A stretch of 5,760 nt of DNA from Acidobacteriota bacterium (GTDB lineage: Bacteria; Acidobacteriota; Blastocatellia; RBC074): the NCBI GenBank assembly GCA_013140935.1, contig JABFSD010000665.1, forward strand, positions 1 through 5,760, in the 5' to 3' direction. Below are positions 1 through 5,760 of the stretch, piece by piece. The notes beneath the pieces are model-generated. The model did no database searches, was not told the DNA's origin, and saw only the letters and a program-made list of their open reading frames with translations. A program made the position numbers and the translations under genes. Positions within the stretch are counted from its first letter, which is position 1. Every line of letters starts with the position of its first letter.

Positions 1-2886
1 ATCTCATCCGGCTTCTGTCCGCCGCCAGCACCCACGGTGTGCGCCAGCACGCCCGATGCGAACCCCGGCAACAACACGTCGCTGGCGACAAGCAACCTCG
101 TCGTTTCTAACTCGCAACTGGCAATCACGAAGATGGTCACGGCCTCTACGCCGGCTGTCACGCCGCCGGCTCCGGCGGGCGCAGTCGTGCCGGGCACTTA
201 TCTGACCTATCAAATTAAGGTCACGAACAATGGCCCCTCCGACGTAGCGAACGTGCGCGTAACCGATGTGTTGCCCACTACCTTACAAGCGGGCATCAAT
301 CGTTATACGGGCGTGAAATATGTCAGCGCCGTGCAAACCAGCGGCTTCGGTACGACCTTCACGTGTCTGCAACCGCAAGGCATCAATCCGAGCCAGAACC
401 CGAACGGCAACGGCGGTACGTTGCAATGTACGGCTCCGGCGATGTCGTCCAATCCGACGAACAATCAGAACATGGCGACGATTGACGTCGTGGTCTTTAT
501 TGACCCGGCAACCAAAGTTGATCTGGTGAACAATGCCCGCATTGACGCTACGGTCACCAACTTCAATACGCCGGTGTTTGCTACGACAACTTTGACCACG
601 CCGGTTGGGCCTACGTCAGACCTCAAACTGACTAAGACTCACACCCCTGATCCGGTCGTCGCGGGCAACAATCTGGTTTATACGGTGACGTTGACCAACG
701 ATGGGCCGAGTGCGGCGCAGATGGTCAATCTCGTAGACACGCTGCCCGCGTTCCAGGCTTTGCAACCGAACGGCATCGACATCCTGCAAACGCCGGATGC
801 GACGGGTGCGCCGGCGTTCACCTGCACGCCGGCGGCGGATGCTTCGACTGATCCGCGCGCTACGCCTTCGAGCATCACTTGCACGGCGGCTGAATTGCCT
901 CCGAACAAGAAAGCCGACGGCACGGCGAACGCTGCGGGCACGGTGACGTTCAAGTTCACGGTCAAACAATCTGCGTTGTCTCCGCAACCGACGCCGACGA
1001 CTTATGTCAACTGCGTCACGGCGACTTCGATGTCGTTCGATCCGACGGCGGCGAACAACACCAACGTGTGCGATACGGTCAACGTCATCTTCAATGCCGA
1101 CGTAGCCGCCGCCAAAGTTGATACGCCTGATCCGGTCATCGCGGGCAACCTGCTGACCTATACGATCACGGCGGGCAACAGCGGCGTATCGGCGGCCTTG
1201 AACTTTATGATCTCCGATCCGCTGCCAGCGGGTACGGTTTTCATATCGGCAGTCGCTTCTGCCGGAGCCACGCTGACGACGCCTGCGGTCGGTGCCAACG
1301 GTACGGTCAAAGCGACGTGGGCCGGACTCACGCCGGTCGGCACTTCGCGGATGTTGACCATCGTCGTGCGCGTCTGTCCCGACTTCCAGCAAAATTATCT
1401 GGCCGCCGGATTGCAGATGTGCCAGCCGAATTTGACGAATACGGCGACGGCTTCGTCAGATACGCCCGATGCGGTGTTGACCAACAACGTAGCGACCGCG
1501 ACCACGACGGTGCAGGCGCAATCCGACTTGTCCATTACGAAGACGGGCGCGGCTACGGCTGATTTCAGCACGAGCATGGCGAACTCGATCATCACTTATA
1601 CGCTCAACTTCGCTAACGCGGGGCCGTCGAATGCGGCGGGCGTCGTGGTGACCGATGTCTTGCCGAAAGGCTTCGTGGTGAGCGGAACGCCGACCTCGAC
1701 GGTGGCGGGCACGACTTTCACCATCGTGACGACGGCGGGCGTAACCACGGTGACCGCCAACGTCGGCGTGCTGGGCGCGGCCAATCAATGCGGCGCGACG
1801 CCGAGTCCAGTGTCGGGCACGATCACGATTCGCGCCGTCGTGCCGATCAAACATCCGATCACGACCGTCACCAATACGGCGACCATCTCGACGACGAATT
1901 GTCTGCCTGATCCCAATCTGGCGAACAATACGGCGACCGCGACGACCGCTATCACCGAACCCGGCATCGTGGGGCAATCGTTCCCGGCGGCCAGTGAAGT
2001 GAGCGATCAGAAAGCCGGTTCGATTCTGTTCTATCCGTTCTACACGTCGGATGCGGCCAACCCCAGCGCGCAAAATACGCGCATTACGTTGACCAACATA
2101 TCCGGCAAAGAACAGGTTTGCGTACACCTGTTCGCCGTGGATGGATCGAGTTGTTCGGTGCTTGATACGTTCGTCTGCCTGACGCCCAATCAAACGGCTT
2201 CGTTGCTGGTCTCGGATTTCGATCCGGGCGCCTCGGGTTATTTGATGGCGTTGACGGTAGATTGTGTGACCGGCTTGCCGCGCGCTTATAACTGCCTGAT
2301 CGGCGACGCCTTCATCAAGATGTCGGCGGGTTTCGCGGCCAACGTCGGAGCCGAAGCCGTGTCGGCGTTGATGCCGTTCCCGGCGGGCACTGACCAGAGC
2401 GCCACGCGCGTCACCCTGGCCTTTGACGGAATGAGTTACAACCGGTTGCCGCGGCAACTGGCGGTTGACAGCGTTCCCAGCCCGAATGACGGCAACAGCA
2501 CGCTGTTCGTCTTGAACCGCATCAGCGGCAATTTCGTCACCACCGGCGATGCGATTGGCTCGATTGCGGGCCAATTGTTCGACGATGCCGAAACGGCGCT
2601 GAGCTTCACGGCGAGTTTGTCTTCGTGCCAATATCGCAAGACGCTCGACAACACGTTCCCGCGCACCTTCAATCCGTTCACGCGCTTCATCGCGTCGGGT
2701 CGCACCGGCTGGATGAAGTTCGCCGGAGCCGACGACATCGCGTTGTTGGGTCTCACCGTGAACCTGCATAACAACCCGCGTGGCGCGACCGGCGGATTCA
2801 GTCAAGGGCAGAACATGCACAAGCTCAAACTGACCGACGCCGCGCGCATCATCGTGCCGATCTATCCGCCGACCTGCGGTTTCTAG
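1..2886 (+). CDS. Large secreted/surface protein with four DUF11 repeats (5'-truncated by window edge)
   Basis: The frame is open from base 1 to the TAG at 2884-2886, giving 961 visible residues. The start and any signal peptide lie upstream; a GTG at position 37 falls inside a repeat tail and is not a convincing start. Residues 1-38 are the end of an earlier repeat (an NN-rich tail). Four units of the DUF11 / 'conserved repeat domain' family follow at about residues 39-206, 207-366, 367-508 and 509-654. Each opens with a D/Q-L-x-(I/L)-T-K type strand, continues with YT-(I/V)-type strands, an NxGxS turn and a D-x-LP motif, and ends in an N-x-A-T-like strand followed by an NN turn. Residues 655-961 form a different C-terminal domain. 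Composition is rich in Thr, Ala, Val and Asn with few charges and scattered Cys, as in exported beta-sandwich stalk proteins. The DUF11 family is extracellular; the precise role here (adhesin, surface layer, matrix) is unknown. No LPXTG, PEP-CTERM or transmembrane tail is visible. Confidence 0.9.
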   Translation: MSSGFCPPPAPTVCASTPDANPGNNTSLATSNLVVSNSQLAITKMVTASTPAVTPPAPAGAVVPGTYLTYQIKVTNNGPSDVANVRVTDVLPTTLQAGINRYTGVKYVSAVQTSGFGTTFTCLQPQGINPSQNPNGNGGTLQCTAPAMSSNPTNNQNMATIDVVVFIDPATKVDLVNNARIDATVTNFNTPVFATTTLTTPVGPTSDLKLTKTHTPDPVVAGNNLVYTVTLTNDGPSAAQMVNLVDTLPAFQALQPNGIDILQTPDATGAPAFTCTPAADASTDPRATPSSITCTAAELPPNKKADGTANAAGTVTFKFTVKQSALSPQPTPTTYVNCVTATSMSFDPTAANNTNVCDTVNVIFNADVAAAKVDTPDPVIAGNLLTYTITAGNSGVSAALNFMISDPLPAGTVFISAVASAGATLTTPAVGANGTVKATWAGLTPVGTSRMLTIVVRVCPDFQQNYLAAGLQMCQPNLTNTATASSDTPDAVLTNNVATATTTVQAQSDLSITKTGAATADFSTSMANSIITYTLNFANAGPSNAAGVVVTDVLPKGFVVSGTPTSTVAGTTFTIVTTAGVTTVTANVGVLGAANQCGATPSPVSGTITIRAVVPIKHPITTVTNTATISTTNCLPDPNLANNTATATTAITEPGIVGQSFPAASEVSDQKAGSILFYPFYTSDAANPSAQNTRITLTNISGKEQVCVHLFAVDGSSCSVLDTFVCLTPNQTASLLVSDFDPGASGYLMALTVDCVTGLPRAYNCLIGDAFIKMSAGFAANVGAEAVSALMPFPAGTDQSATRVTLAFDGMSYNRLPRQLAVDSVPSPNDGNSTLFVLNRISGNFVTTGDAIGSIAGQLFDDAETALSFTASLSSCQYRKTLDNTFPRTFNPFTRFIASGRTGWMKFAGADDIALLGLTVNLHNNPRGATGGFSQGQNMHKLKLTDAARIIVPIYPPTCGF
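115..1962 (+). repeat. Four tandem DUF11 domain units (protein-level repeats)
   Basis: The unit boundaries I read are about 115-618, 619-1098, 1099-1524 and 1525-1962, that is 168, 160, 142 and 146 codons. The units are alike only at protein level. Each has an opening strand with a Lys (residues 44, 212, 372, 514), a D-x-LP motif (Asp 89, 246, 406, 552) and a closing-strand Asn (178, 337, 480, 625). Length differences sit in the loops. Units 1 and 2 have long Cys-bearing insertions (FTC...QC and FTC...ITC), suggesting disulfides in an exported protein. The degree of divergence argues for old duplication, not recent DNA-level expansion. Confidence 0.8.
1963..2883 (+). other. Unnamed C-terminal domain of the DUF11 protein (about 307 residues)
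   Basis: After the last DUF11 unit the protein changes character: it gains aromatics, Cys and Asp, and loses the Thr/Ala monotony. Landmarks in order are [13 protein letters not shown], a TRITLTNIS strand, [91 protein letters not shown] and [11 protein letters not shown] at the very end. There are seven Cys. I believe I have met this block at the C-terminus of other acidobacterial secreted proteins, but I cannot name a family. It may be a surface-attachment or secretion-related module; that is inference. Confidence 0.55.
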
Positions 2887-2912
2887 GTCAGTGGCATATC
2901 GGCAAACGAATC

Positions 2913-2960
2913 AGGCTGGTCATCAACTCGCATTGAGTTGATGACCGGCCTTCTGTTTTA
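2913..2960 (+). terminator. Rho-independent terminator of the DUF11 gene
   Basis: Arms 2913-2929 and 2935-2951 are 17 nt each and pair completely except for one G-T wobble (T2917 with G2947). The loop is five bases (GCATT, 2930-2934). The stem is followed by TCTGTTTTAGCTTTT, a T-rich tract on the plus strand. It begins 26 bp after the TAG of the DUF11 gene, as expected for its terminator. Confidence 0.85.
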
Positions 2961-2976
2961 GCTTTTACCAAGTCAA

Positions 2977-3039
2977 AAGAGAGAGTAGTAGAGTAGAGGA
3001 GGAGCGTTAGCCGCCTCCCCTACTCTACTACTCTCTCTT
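2977..3039. repeat. Inverted repeat with purine-only-like arm, 20 + 5 bp stem
   Basis: Arm 2977-2996 (AAGAGAGAGTAGTAGAGTAG) is exactly complementary to 3020-3039. After one mismatch (A2997/C3019), GGAGG at 2998-3002 pairs with CCTCC at 3014-3018, leaving an 11-base loop (3003-3013). The left arm is nearly all purines apart from four T, and the right arm is correspondingly pyrimidine-rich. It has no T-tract in the plus direction; on the minus strand it is followed by CTTTTGAC. It could be a second transcription stop, or a mobile or structural repeat. Its sequence is unrelated to the CCGCCTTTAGGCGG family. Confidence 0.75.
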
Positions 3040-3101
3040 CAGTTCTCCCAATTTTCTATGAGGTGTGGCTTAGGCTTCGTTCGGAAATAAATTAATCAGG
3101 T

Positions 3102-3205
3102 GCATCGTTTAGAGTACCGCCTTTAGGCGGAATCGGAGGCTTTAGCCGACTTGCAAGTCGGCTAAAGCCTCCGATTCCGCCTAAAGGCGGTACTCTAAAC
3201 GATGC
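3102..3205. repeat. Perfect 104-bp palindrome without spacer, with nested mini-palindromes
   Basis: Bases 3102-3153 are the exact reverse complement of 3154-3205: 52-nt arms, no mismatch and no loop, centred between 3153 and 3154 in GACTTGCAAGTC. Pairing stops at T3101/G3206. Each arm contains smaller hairpin-capable units: CCGCCTTTAGGCGG (3117-3130; complementary form 3177-3190) and GGCTTTAGCC (3138-3147; 3160-3169). It lies 33 bp beyond the P450 stop codon and may act as a transcription barrier for that gene. The core recurs at 5372-5454, so this looks like a member of a dispersed intergenic repeat family. Confidence 0.95.
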
Positions 3206-3238
3206 GCCCCAACCATCAAGTTATTTTCAACCAAAGCC

Positions 3239-4576
3239 TTAGGAACGCCGCTCTAACCGCATCGGCAACCCACCCGCAGGCCGCAACGTAACCGAAGCCT
3301 TCATCTTGACGGGCTGCTCGCTCAGCAATCGCATGCGCCAGCGTTGTCCGAGGGCGGCCAATACCAGCACGCCTTCCATCCACGCGAACTGCTCACCGAT
3401 GCACACGCGATTGCCGCCGCCAAAGGGAAAATAAGAAAACTTCGGACGCGCCTCTTTGGCTTCCGGCGTCCAGCGTTCCGGTTGAAAAGCATAAGGATCG
3501 GGAAACCACCGCGCATCGTGATGCGTAACGAACTGACTCATAATCAGAATCGTGCCCGCCGGTATCTGGTAGCCGCCAACTTGATAATCATTCAACGCAC
3601 GTCGCCCGATAATCCACGCGGGAGGATATAACCGCATCGCTTCGGCCAGCACCATCTCGGTGTAACGCAGTCGCGGATAATCAGCCGGCGTTACCGCGCG
3701 TCCTGCCAACACTTCATCAAGCTCTGCGTGAAAGCGCCGCTCCACGTCAGGATGCTGCGCCAGCAAATACCACGTCCACGCCAACGCATTGGCCGTCGTT
3801 TCGTGTCCGGCCAGAAAGATGGTCATCGCTTCGTCACGCAACTGCACATCGGTCATCCCCGTGCCGTCGCCTTCTTCATCGCGCGCGGCCATCAGCAACG
3901 AAAGCAAATCTTGATGTTGATTATCGCTGCGGCGACGCTCGGCGATCATTCGGTAAATCGTTGCATCGAGCCGTTCGCGCGCCTGTTGCATACGCCGATT
4001 GGCGGGCAGCGGCAACCGTTCCAGCCATTTCGAAAACGGCAGCGTGAAACGGTCGAACATCTTCATCGCGTAACTCAACGCCTCGCCGATCTCATCGGCT
4101 TCACCTTCGACATCGGCGTCAAACAACGTCTTGCCCGCAATCGCCAGCGTGAGGTGCATCATCTCGCGCGCTACGTCACGCTCTTCATTGGGTTGCCAGC
4201 GCGCCGCCTGCCGCTCGGCATACGCGATCATCGTCTCGGCATATTCCGCAATGCGCTGCCGATGAAACGCCGGTTGCGCCAGCCGCCGTTGCCGCAAGTG
4301 GAACTCGCCTTCGCTGGTAAGCAGCCCCTCGCCCAATAAAACTTTGGCGCGTTGCAAACCTTCGCCTTTCATGAAGTTTTTGTGATGCGTCACCAATACA
4401 TCGCGTATGTAATCGGGATGATTCAACAACACGATGGATTGCTTGCCTACGCGAAAGCCCGCTACATCGCCGTAATCGCGCGCCAGATCAAGAAAGAAAA
4501 AAAGCCGTTCCGTTTGCAAGCGCCGCAGGTTTTTCAGCATTTCCCAACCGCGCGGGCCGGGAATCATCTTTGTCAT
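3239..4576 (-). CDS. Cytochrome P450 monooxygenase
   Basis: A complete 445-residue protein, normal for a bacterial P450. It uses heme-bound oxygen and electrons from partner proteins to hydroxylate or otherwise oxidise an organic substrate. Visible signatures are the C-helix region with H93-x-x-x-R97, the I-helix oxygen-activation motif AGHETT (256-261), the K-helix ExxR (E312-R315), PERW (366-369) and the heme loop [10 protein letters not shown] (385-394) with Cys392 as the axial thiolate ligand. The N-terminus opens with a PGPRGW segment and has no membrane anchor, so it should be cytosolic. No reductase domain is fused and no ferredoxin or reductase gene is in the window, so its redox partners are encoded elsewhere. 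The start at 4576 is fixed by a strong Shine-Dalgarno six bases upstream. The gene is divergent from trmL and transcribed alone here. Substrate and CYP family cannot be read from the sequence. Confidence 0.97.
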   Translation of the reverse strand: MTKMIPGPRGWEMLKNLRRLQTERLFFFLDLARDYGDVAGFRVGKQSIVLLNHPDYIRDVLVTHHKNFMKGEGLQRAKVLLGEGLLTSEGEFHLRQRRLAQPAFHRQRIAEYAETMIAYAERQAARWQPNEERDVAREMMHLTLAIAGKTLFDADVEGEADEIGEALSYAMKMFDRFTLPFSKWLERLPLPANRRMQQARERLDATIYRMIAERRRSDNQHQDLLSLLMAARDEEGDGTGMTDVQLRDEAMTIFLAGHETTANALAWTWYLLAQHPDVERRFHAELDEVLAGRAVTPADYPRLRYTEMVLAEAMRLYPPAWIIGRRALNDYQVGGYQIPAGTILIMSQFVTHHDARWFPDPYAFQPERWTPEAKEARPKFSYFPFGGGNRVCIGEQFAWMEGVLVLAALGQRWRMRLLSEQPVKMKASVTLRPAGGLPMRLERRS

Positions 4577-4582
4577 GTGCTT

Positions 4583-4588
4583 CTCCTT
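4583..4588 (-). promoter_or_regulatory. Ribosome binding site of the P450 gene
   Basis: On the minus strand the sequence reads GAAGGAGAAGCAC immediately before the ATG at 4574-4576. AAGGAG matches the anti-Shine-Dalgarno consensus with six bases between it and the start codon, which decides the P450 start. Confidence 0.85.
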
Positions 4589-4596
4589 CGGCCGGC

Positions 4597-4626
4597 AGTA
4601 TCTCTTCGTACCTCATGGCAACGCAA
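4597..4626 (-). promoter_or_regulatory. Possible sigma-70-type promoter for the P450 gene
   Basis: On the minus strand TTGCGT (4621-4626) and GATACT (4597-4602) are separated by 18 bases. The -10 matches TATAAT at four of six positions and the -35 matches TTGACA at only three. Its place, just upstream of the ribosome binding site in a 77-bp divergent gap, is suitable. The match is weak. Confidence 0.3.
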
Positions 4627-4653
4627 CGCATCCGTGCTAACCTGCGGCCCATT

Positions 4654-5139
4654 ATGCTTTACGCACCCGATCAACATTCAGGCTTGCACGTAGCCCTCAT
4701 CGAACCCGAAATCCCGCCCAACACCGGCAACATCGTACGCTTGTGCGCCGCGACATACGCGACCTTGCATCTCGTCGGCAAGCTCGGCTTCCGCATTGAT
4801 GAAAAAGCCGTGCGCCGCGCCGGACTGGATTATTGGGACGCAGTCGAATTGCATCACCATTACACGCTCGCGGCCTTTCGACAGGCCTTGCCCAACAGCC
4901 GTCTGATATTGATCGAAACCGGCGCGCAGCACTGTTACACCGACTGGAAATTCGAACCGCAAGATTGTCTGGTGTTCGGACGAGAGACGTTAGGATTGCC
5001 GAAAGAGTTTTTGGCTGAGCATTACGATCACTCGCTGTTTATTCCGATGCCGAATCCGCAAGTGCGGTCATTGAATTTGGCGAATTCCGTCAGCATCGTG
5101 CTGTATGAAGCCCTGCGTCAGTTGCGCGTCAACTCGTAA
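4654..5139 (+). CDS. trmL: tRNA (cytidine/uridine(34)-2'-O)-methyltransferase TrmL
   Basis: This is a SPOUT-class (trefoil-knot) methyltransferase. TrmL uses S-adenosylmethionine to 2'-O-methylate the wobble nucleotide 34 of leucine tRNAs. Seen in the 161-residue product: EPEIPPNTGNIVRLCAAT near the N-terminus (17-34), RRAGLDYWD (54-62), FGRETLGLP (108-116) and the knot segment beginning IPMPNPQVRSLNLANS (130-145) and ending LYEALRQL. These line up with E. coli TrmL (about 157 residues) from end to end. I chose ATG 4654 because it gives the usual length. The frame is open further up to an ATG at 4615 and beyond, which would add an unconserved tail. A TTG at 4684 would give MHVALIEPEIPP, very like homologue starts. 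No start has a good Shine-Dalgarno. The 3' end overlaps the convergent acetyltransferase remnant by 22 bp. Confidence 0.93.
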   Translation: MLYAPDQHSGLHVALIEPEIPPNTGNIVRLCAATYATLHLVGKLGFRIDEKAVRRAGLDYWDAVELHHHYTLAAFRQALPNSRLILIETGAQHCYTDWKFEPQDCLVFGRETLGLPKEFLAEHYDHSLFIPMPNPQVRSLNLANSVSIVLYEALRQLRVNS

Positions 5140-5360
5140 AAGACCGTGTCTTTACCTTCAACCAATGCGCGGCGCTGAAAGGTCAGGCCAAGCTTTTCCA
5201 TCACACGAATCGAAGCGAGGTTCGGCACATCGGTGCTCGCTACGATTTGCTCGCAGCCCAATTGCACAAAACCGTAATCCACGATGGCACGCGCCGCTTC
5301 CGCCGCATAACCGCGTCCCCAATGCGCTTCGTCAATGCCATAAAGCAATCGGATAGGCAC
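5118..5360 (-). pseudogene. GNAT acetyltransferase remnant (RimJ/RimL-like), N-terminal half missing
   Basis: The 80 readable residues match the C-terminal half of a GNAT N-acetyltransferase of the Acetyltransf_3 / RimJ-RimL type. They start at the LLYGID strand, contain the acetyl-CoA-binding motif A in HWGRGYAAEAA (about residues 13-23), then DYGF, the STDVPNLASIRVMEKLGL motif typical of the family's last helix and strand, and a normal C-terminus. Complete members are usually about 170-180 residues, so roughly the first half (early strands and helices shaping the substrate pocket) is absent. Upstream on the minus strand the frame runs straight into the inverted repeat at 5372-5454 and meets a TAA at 5394-5396. 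The only possible start, GTG at 5360, has no Shine-Dalgarno. The retained sequence shows no frameshift, so the loss may be recent, or the short form may still be made; I favour a pseudogene. Its natural substrate is unknown. Confidence 0.75.
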
Positions 5361-5371
5361 ATTCGTAGTTT

Positions 5372-5454
5372 TACCGCGTTCGTAGTTCCGCCTTTAGGCG
5401 GTGAGGCTTGGGCAGGTAAACCAACCGCCTAAAGGCGGAACTACGAACGCGGTA
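5372..5454. repeat. Inverted repeat with CCGCCTTTAGGCGG core, interrupting the GNAT gene
   Basis: Arm 5372-5402 is exactly complementary to 5424-5454 (31 bp, no mismatch), with a 21-base loop (5403-5423). The inner end of each arm carries the same 14-bp hairpin core found in the 104-bp palindrome (CCGCCTTTAGGCGG at 5388-5401, its complement at 5425-5438). The outer part, TACCGCGTTCGTAGTT, differs from that palindrome. It sits between the 3' end of the regulator gene and the broken acetyltransferase, and could also stop transcription of the regulator. It encodes nothing. Confidence 0.95.
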
Positions 5455-5462
5455 GGTAGGCA

Positions 5463-5760
5463 TTAGGTCTTGATGTGATAGACCTTGATCTTGCTGTTGA
5501 GCGTAGTGTTGTTCATGCACAACAGCTTGGCGGCTTTGCTTTGATGGTTGTTGGTAATGTCGAGCGCGCGGCGGATGAGTTCGATCTCGAAACGCGAGAC
5601 TTCGTCGTAAAACGAAATGCCGCGCGCGATGTCGAGCGCCCCTGCCATCTCCGACGTACCCGAACCGGCACTCAACCGCGCTTGCGGATTGACGACTTCT
5701 TCGCGCAACACTTCGATCGTGAGTTCGTTGCTGCGCGCAATGATGACGGCGCGTTCGATA
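5463..5760 (-). CDS. C-terminal end of a sigma-54-dependent (NtrC-type) regulator with Fis-like HTH (partial)
   Basis: The frame enters from beyond base 5760 and ends at a TAA (5463-5465), showing 98 residues. The first, IERAVIIARSNELTIE, fits the end of the AAA+ sigma-54-interaction domain, where NtrC-family proteins have a (RELxN)xIERAVIL segment. A variable linker follows. Residues about 47-96 form a Fis-type DNA-binding domain: FEIELIRRALDITNNHQSKAAKLL then the recognition helix region NNTTLNSKIKVYHI. Such proteins bind enhancer-like sites and drive open-complex formation by sigma-54 RNA polymerase. The residue at the helix-turn-helix turn is Cys (LLCMNN), where Gly is usual. A GTG at 5711 lies inside the domain and is not the start. 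The sensor or receiver domain is outside the window, so the signal is unknown. Confidence 0.85.
   Translation of the reverse strand, partial: IERAVIIARSNELTIEVLREEVVNPQARLSAGSGTSEMAGALDIARGISFYDEVSRFEIELIRRALDITNNHQSKAAKLLCMNNTTLNSKIKVYHIKT

Larger units (their letters stand above)
2887..3238. other. Convergent intergenic region with three hairpins, no gene
   Basis: This 352-bp gap separates the 3' ends of the DUF11 gene (+) and the P450 gene (-). I see no plausible coding frame, tRNA or other RNA gene. It holds three inverted repeats in succession: a terminator at 2913-2951, a purine/pyrimidine-biased stem at 2977-3039 and a perfect palindrome at 3102-3205. The AT-richer stretch between the last two (about 3041-3101) shows nothing I can name. 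Confidence 0.7.

Noticed and set aside
37..39. GTG at position 37 as the start of the DUF11 protein
   Set aside because: The frame is already open from base 1 and the sequence there reads as the tail of a preceding repeat, with no signal peptide or ribosome binding site.
616..1392. A 258-codon minus-strand frame opposite DUF11 units 2-3
   Set aside because: It is extremely Arg-rich and low in complexity, with no start signal. It is a shadow of the real plus-strand gene.
1456..2820. A 454-codon open frame on the minus strand, antisense to the DUF11 gene
   Set aside because: Its product is Arg/His/Gly-rich with no domain logic, and it lies opposite clear DUF11 coding sequence. It is an antisense shadow of GC-rich codon use.
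2997..3002. AGGAGG, a perfect Shine-Dalgarno-like sequence in the second hairpin
   Set aside because: No start codon with a following open frame lies at a suitable distance. It is simply part of the purine-rich arm.
3102..3205. Reading the repeats as a CRISPR array, tRNA or self-splicing RNA
   Set aside because: There are no regularly spaced direct repeats with unique spacers, no cloverleaf and no intron core. The symmetry is fully explained as a palindrome.
3728..4339. A 203-codon plus-strand frame opposite the P450 gene
   Set aside because: The opposite strand encodes a complete P450 with all signature motifs. This frame has no recognisable family or ribosome binding site.
3239..5139. P450 and trmL as parts of one functional unit or biosynthetic cluster
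   Set aside because: They are divergent with separate start regions, TrmL is a housekeeping tRNA enzyme, and there are no redox-partner, transporter or biosynthetic neighbours in view.

Overview
The window looks like a GC-rich bacterial chromosome segment. The combination of a long secreted DUF11-repeat protein, a soluble bacterial cytochrome P450, a Fis-type regulator and dispersed palindromes built on CCGCCTTTAGGCGG suggests a soil-type acidobacterium, possibly Blastocatellia-like. This placement comes from memory of similar proteins and repeats, not from a database search. No rRNA, tRNA, CRISPR array, transposase or phage gene was recognised.

Layout. Positions 1-2886 (+) hold the 3' part of a large surface or secreted protein: four DUF11 beta-sandwich repeats followed by a roughly 300-residue Cys-containing C-terminal region with no recognisable anchor or sorting signal. 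Its gene ends in a clear rho-independent terminator. The 352-bp gap that follows (2887-3238) lies between convergent genes and carries three successive inverted repeats: the terminator, a purine/pyrimidine-biased hairpin, and a perfect spacer-free 104-bp palindrome. Positions 3239-4576 (-) encode a complete cytochrome P450 with all signature motifs and a strong ribosome binding site. It is divergent from trmL (4654-5139, +), a tRNA wobble-position 2'-O-methyltransferase. Converging on trmL, and overlapping its 3' end by 22 bp, is the C-terminal half of a GNAT acetyltransferase (-). Its N-terminal half is missing and its place is taken by a second inverted repeat (5372-5454) carrying the same core as the 104-bp palindrome. 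The window closes with the C-terminal end of a sigma-54-type transcriptional activator with a Fis-like helix-turn-helix (5463 to the edge, -).

How the genes relate. I see no operon or multigene pathway: the genes are mostly convergent or divergent single units with unrelated roles (cell surface, oxidative metabolism, tRNA modification, regulation). The most interesting material is not coding. It is the family of nested palindromes sharing the CCGCCTTTAGGCGG core, one perfect over 104 bp and one that appears to have helped destroy an acetyltransferase gene. I did not find convincing evidence of a new multi-gene system.
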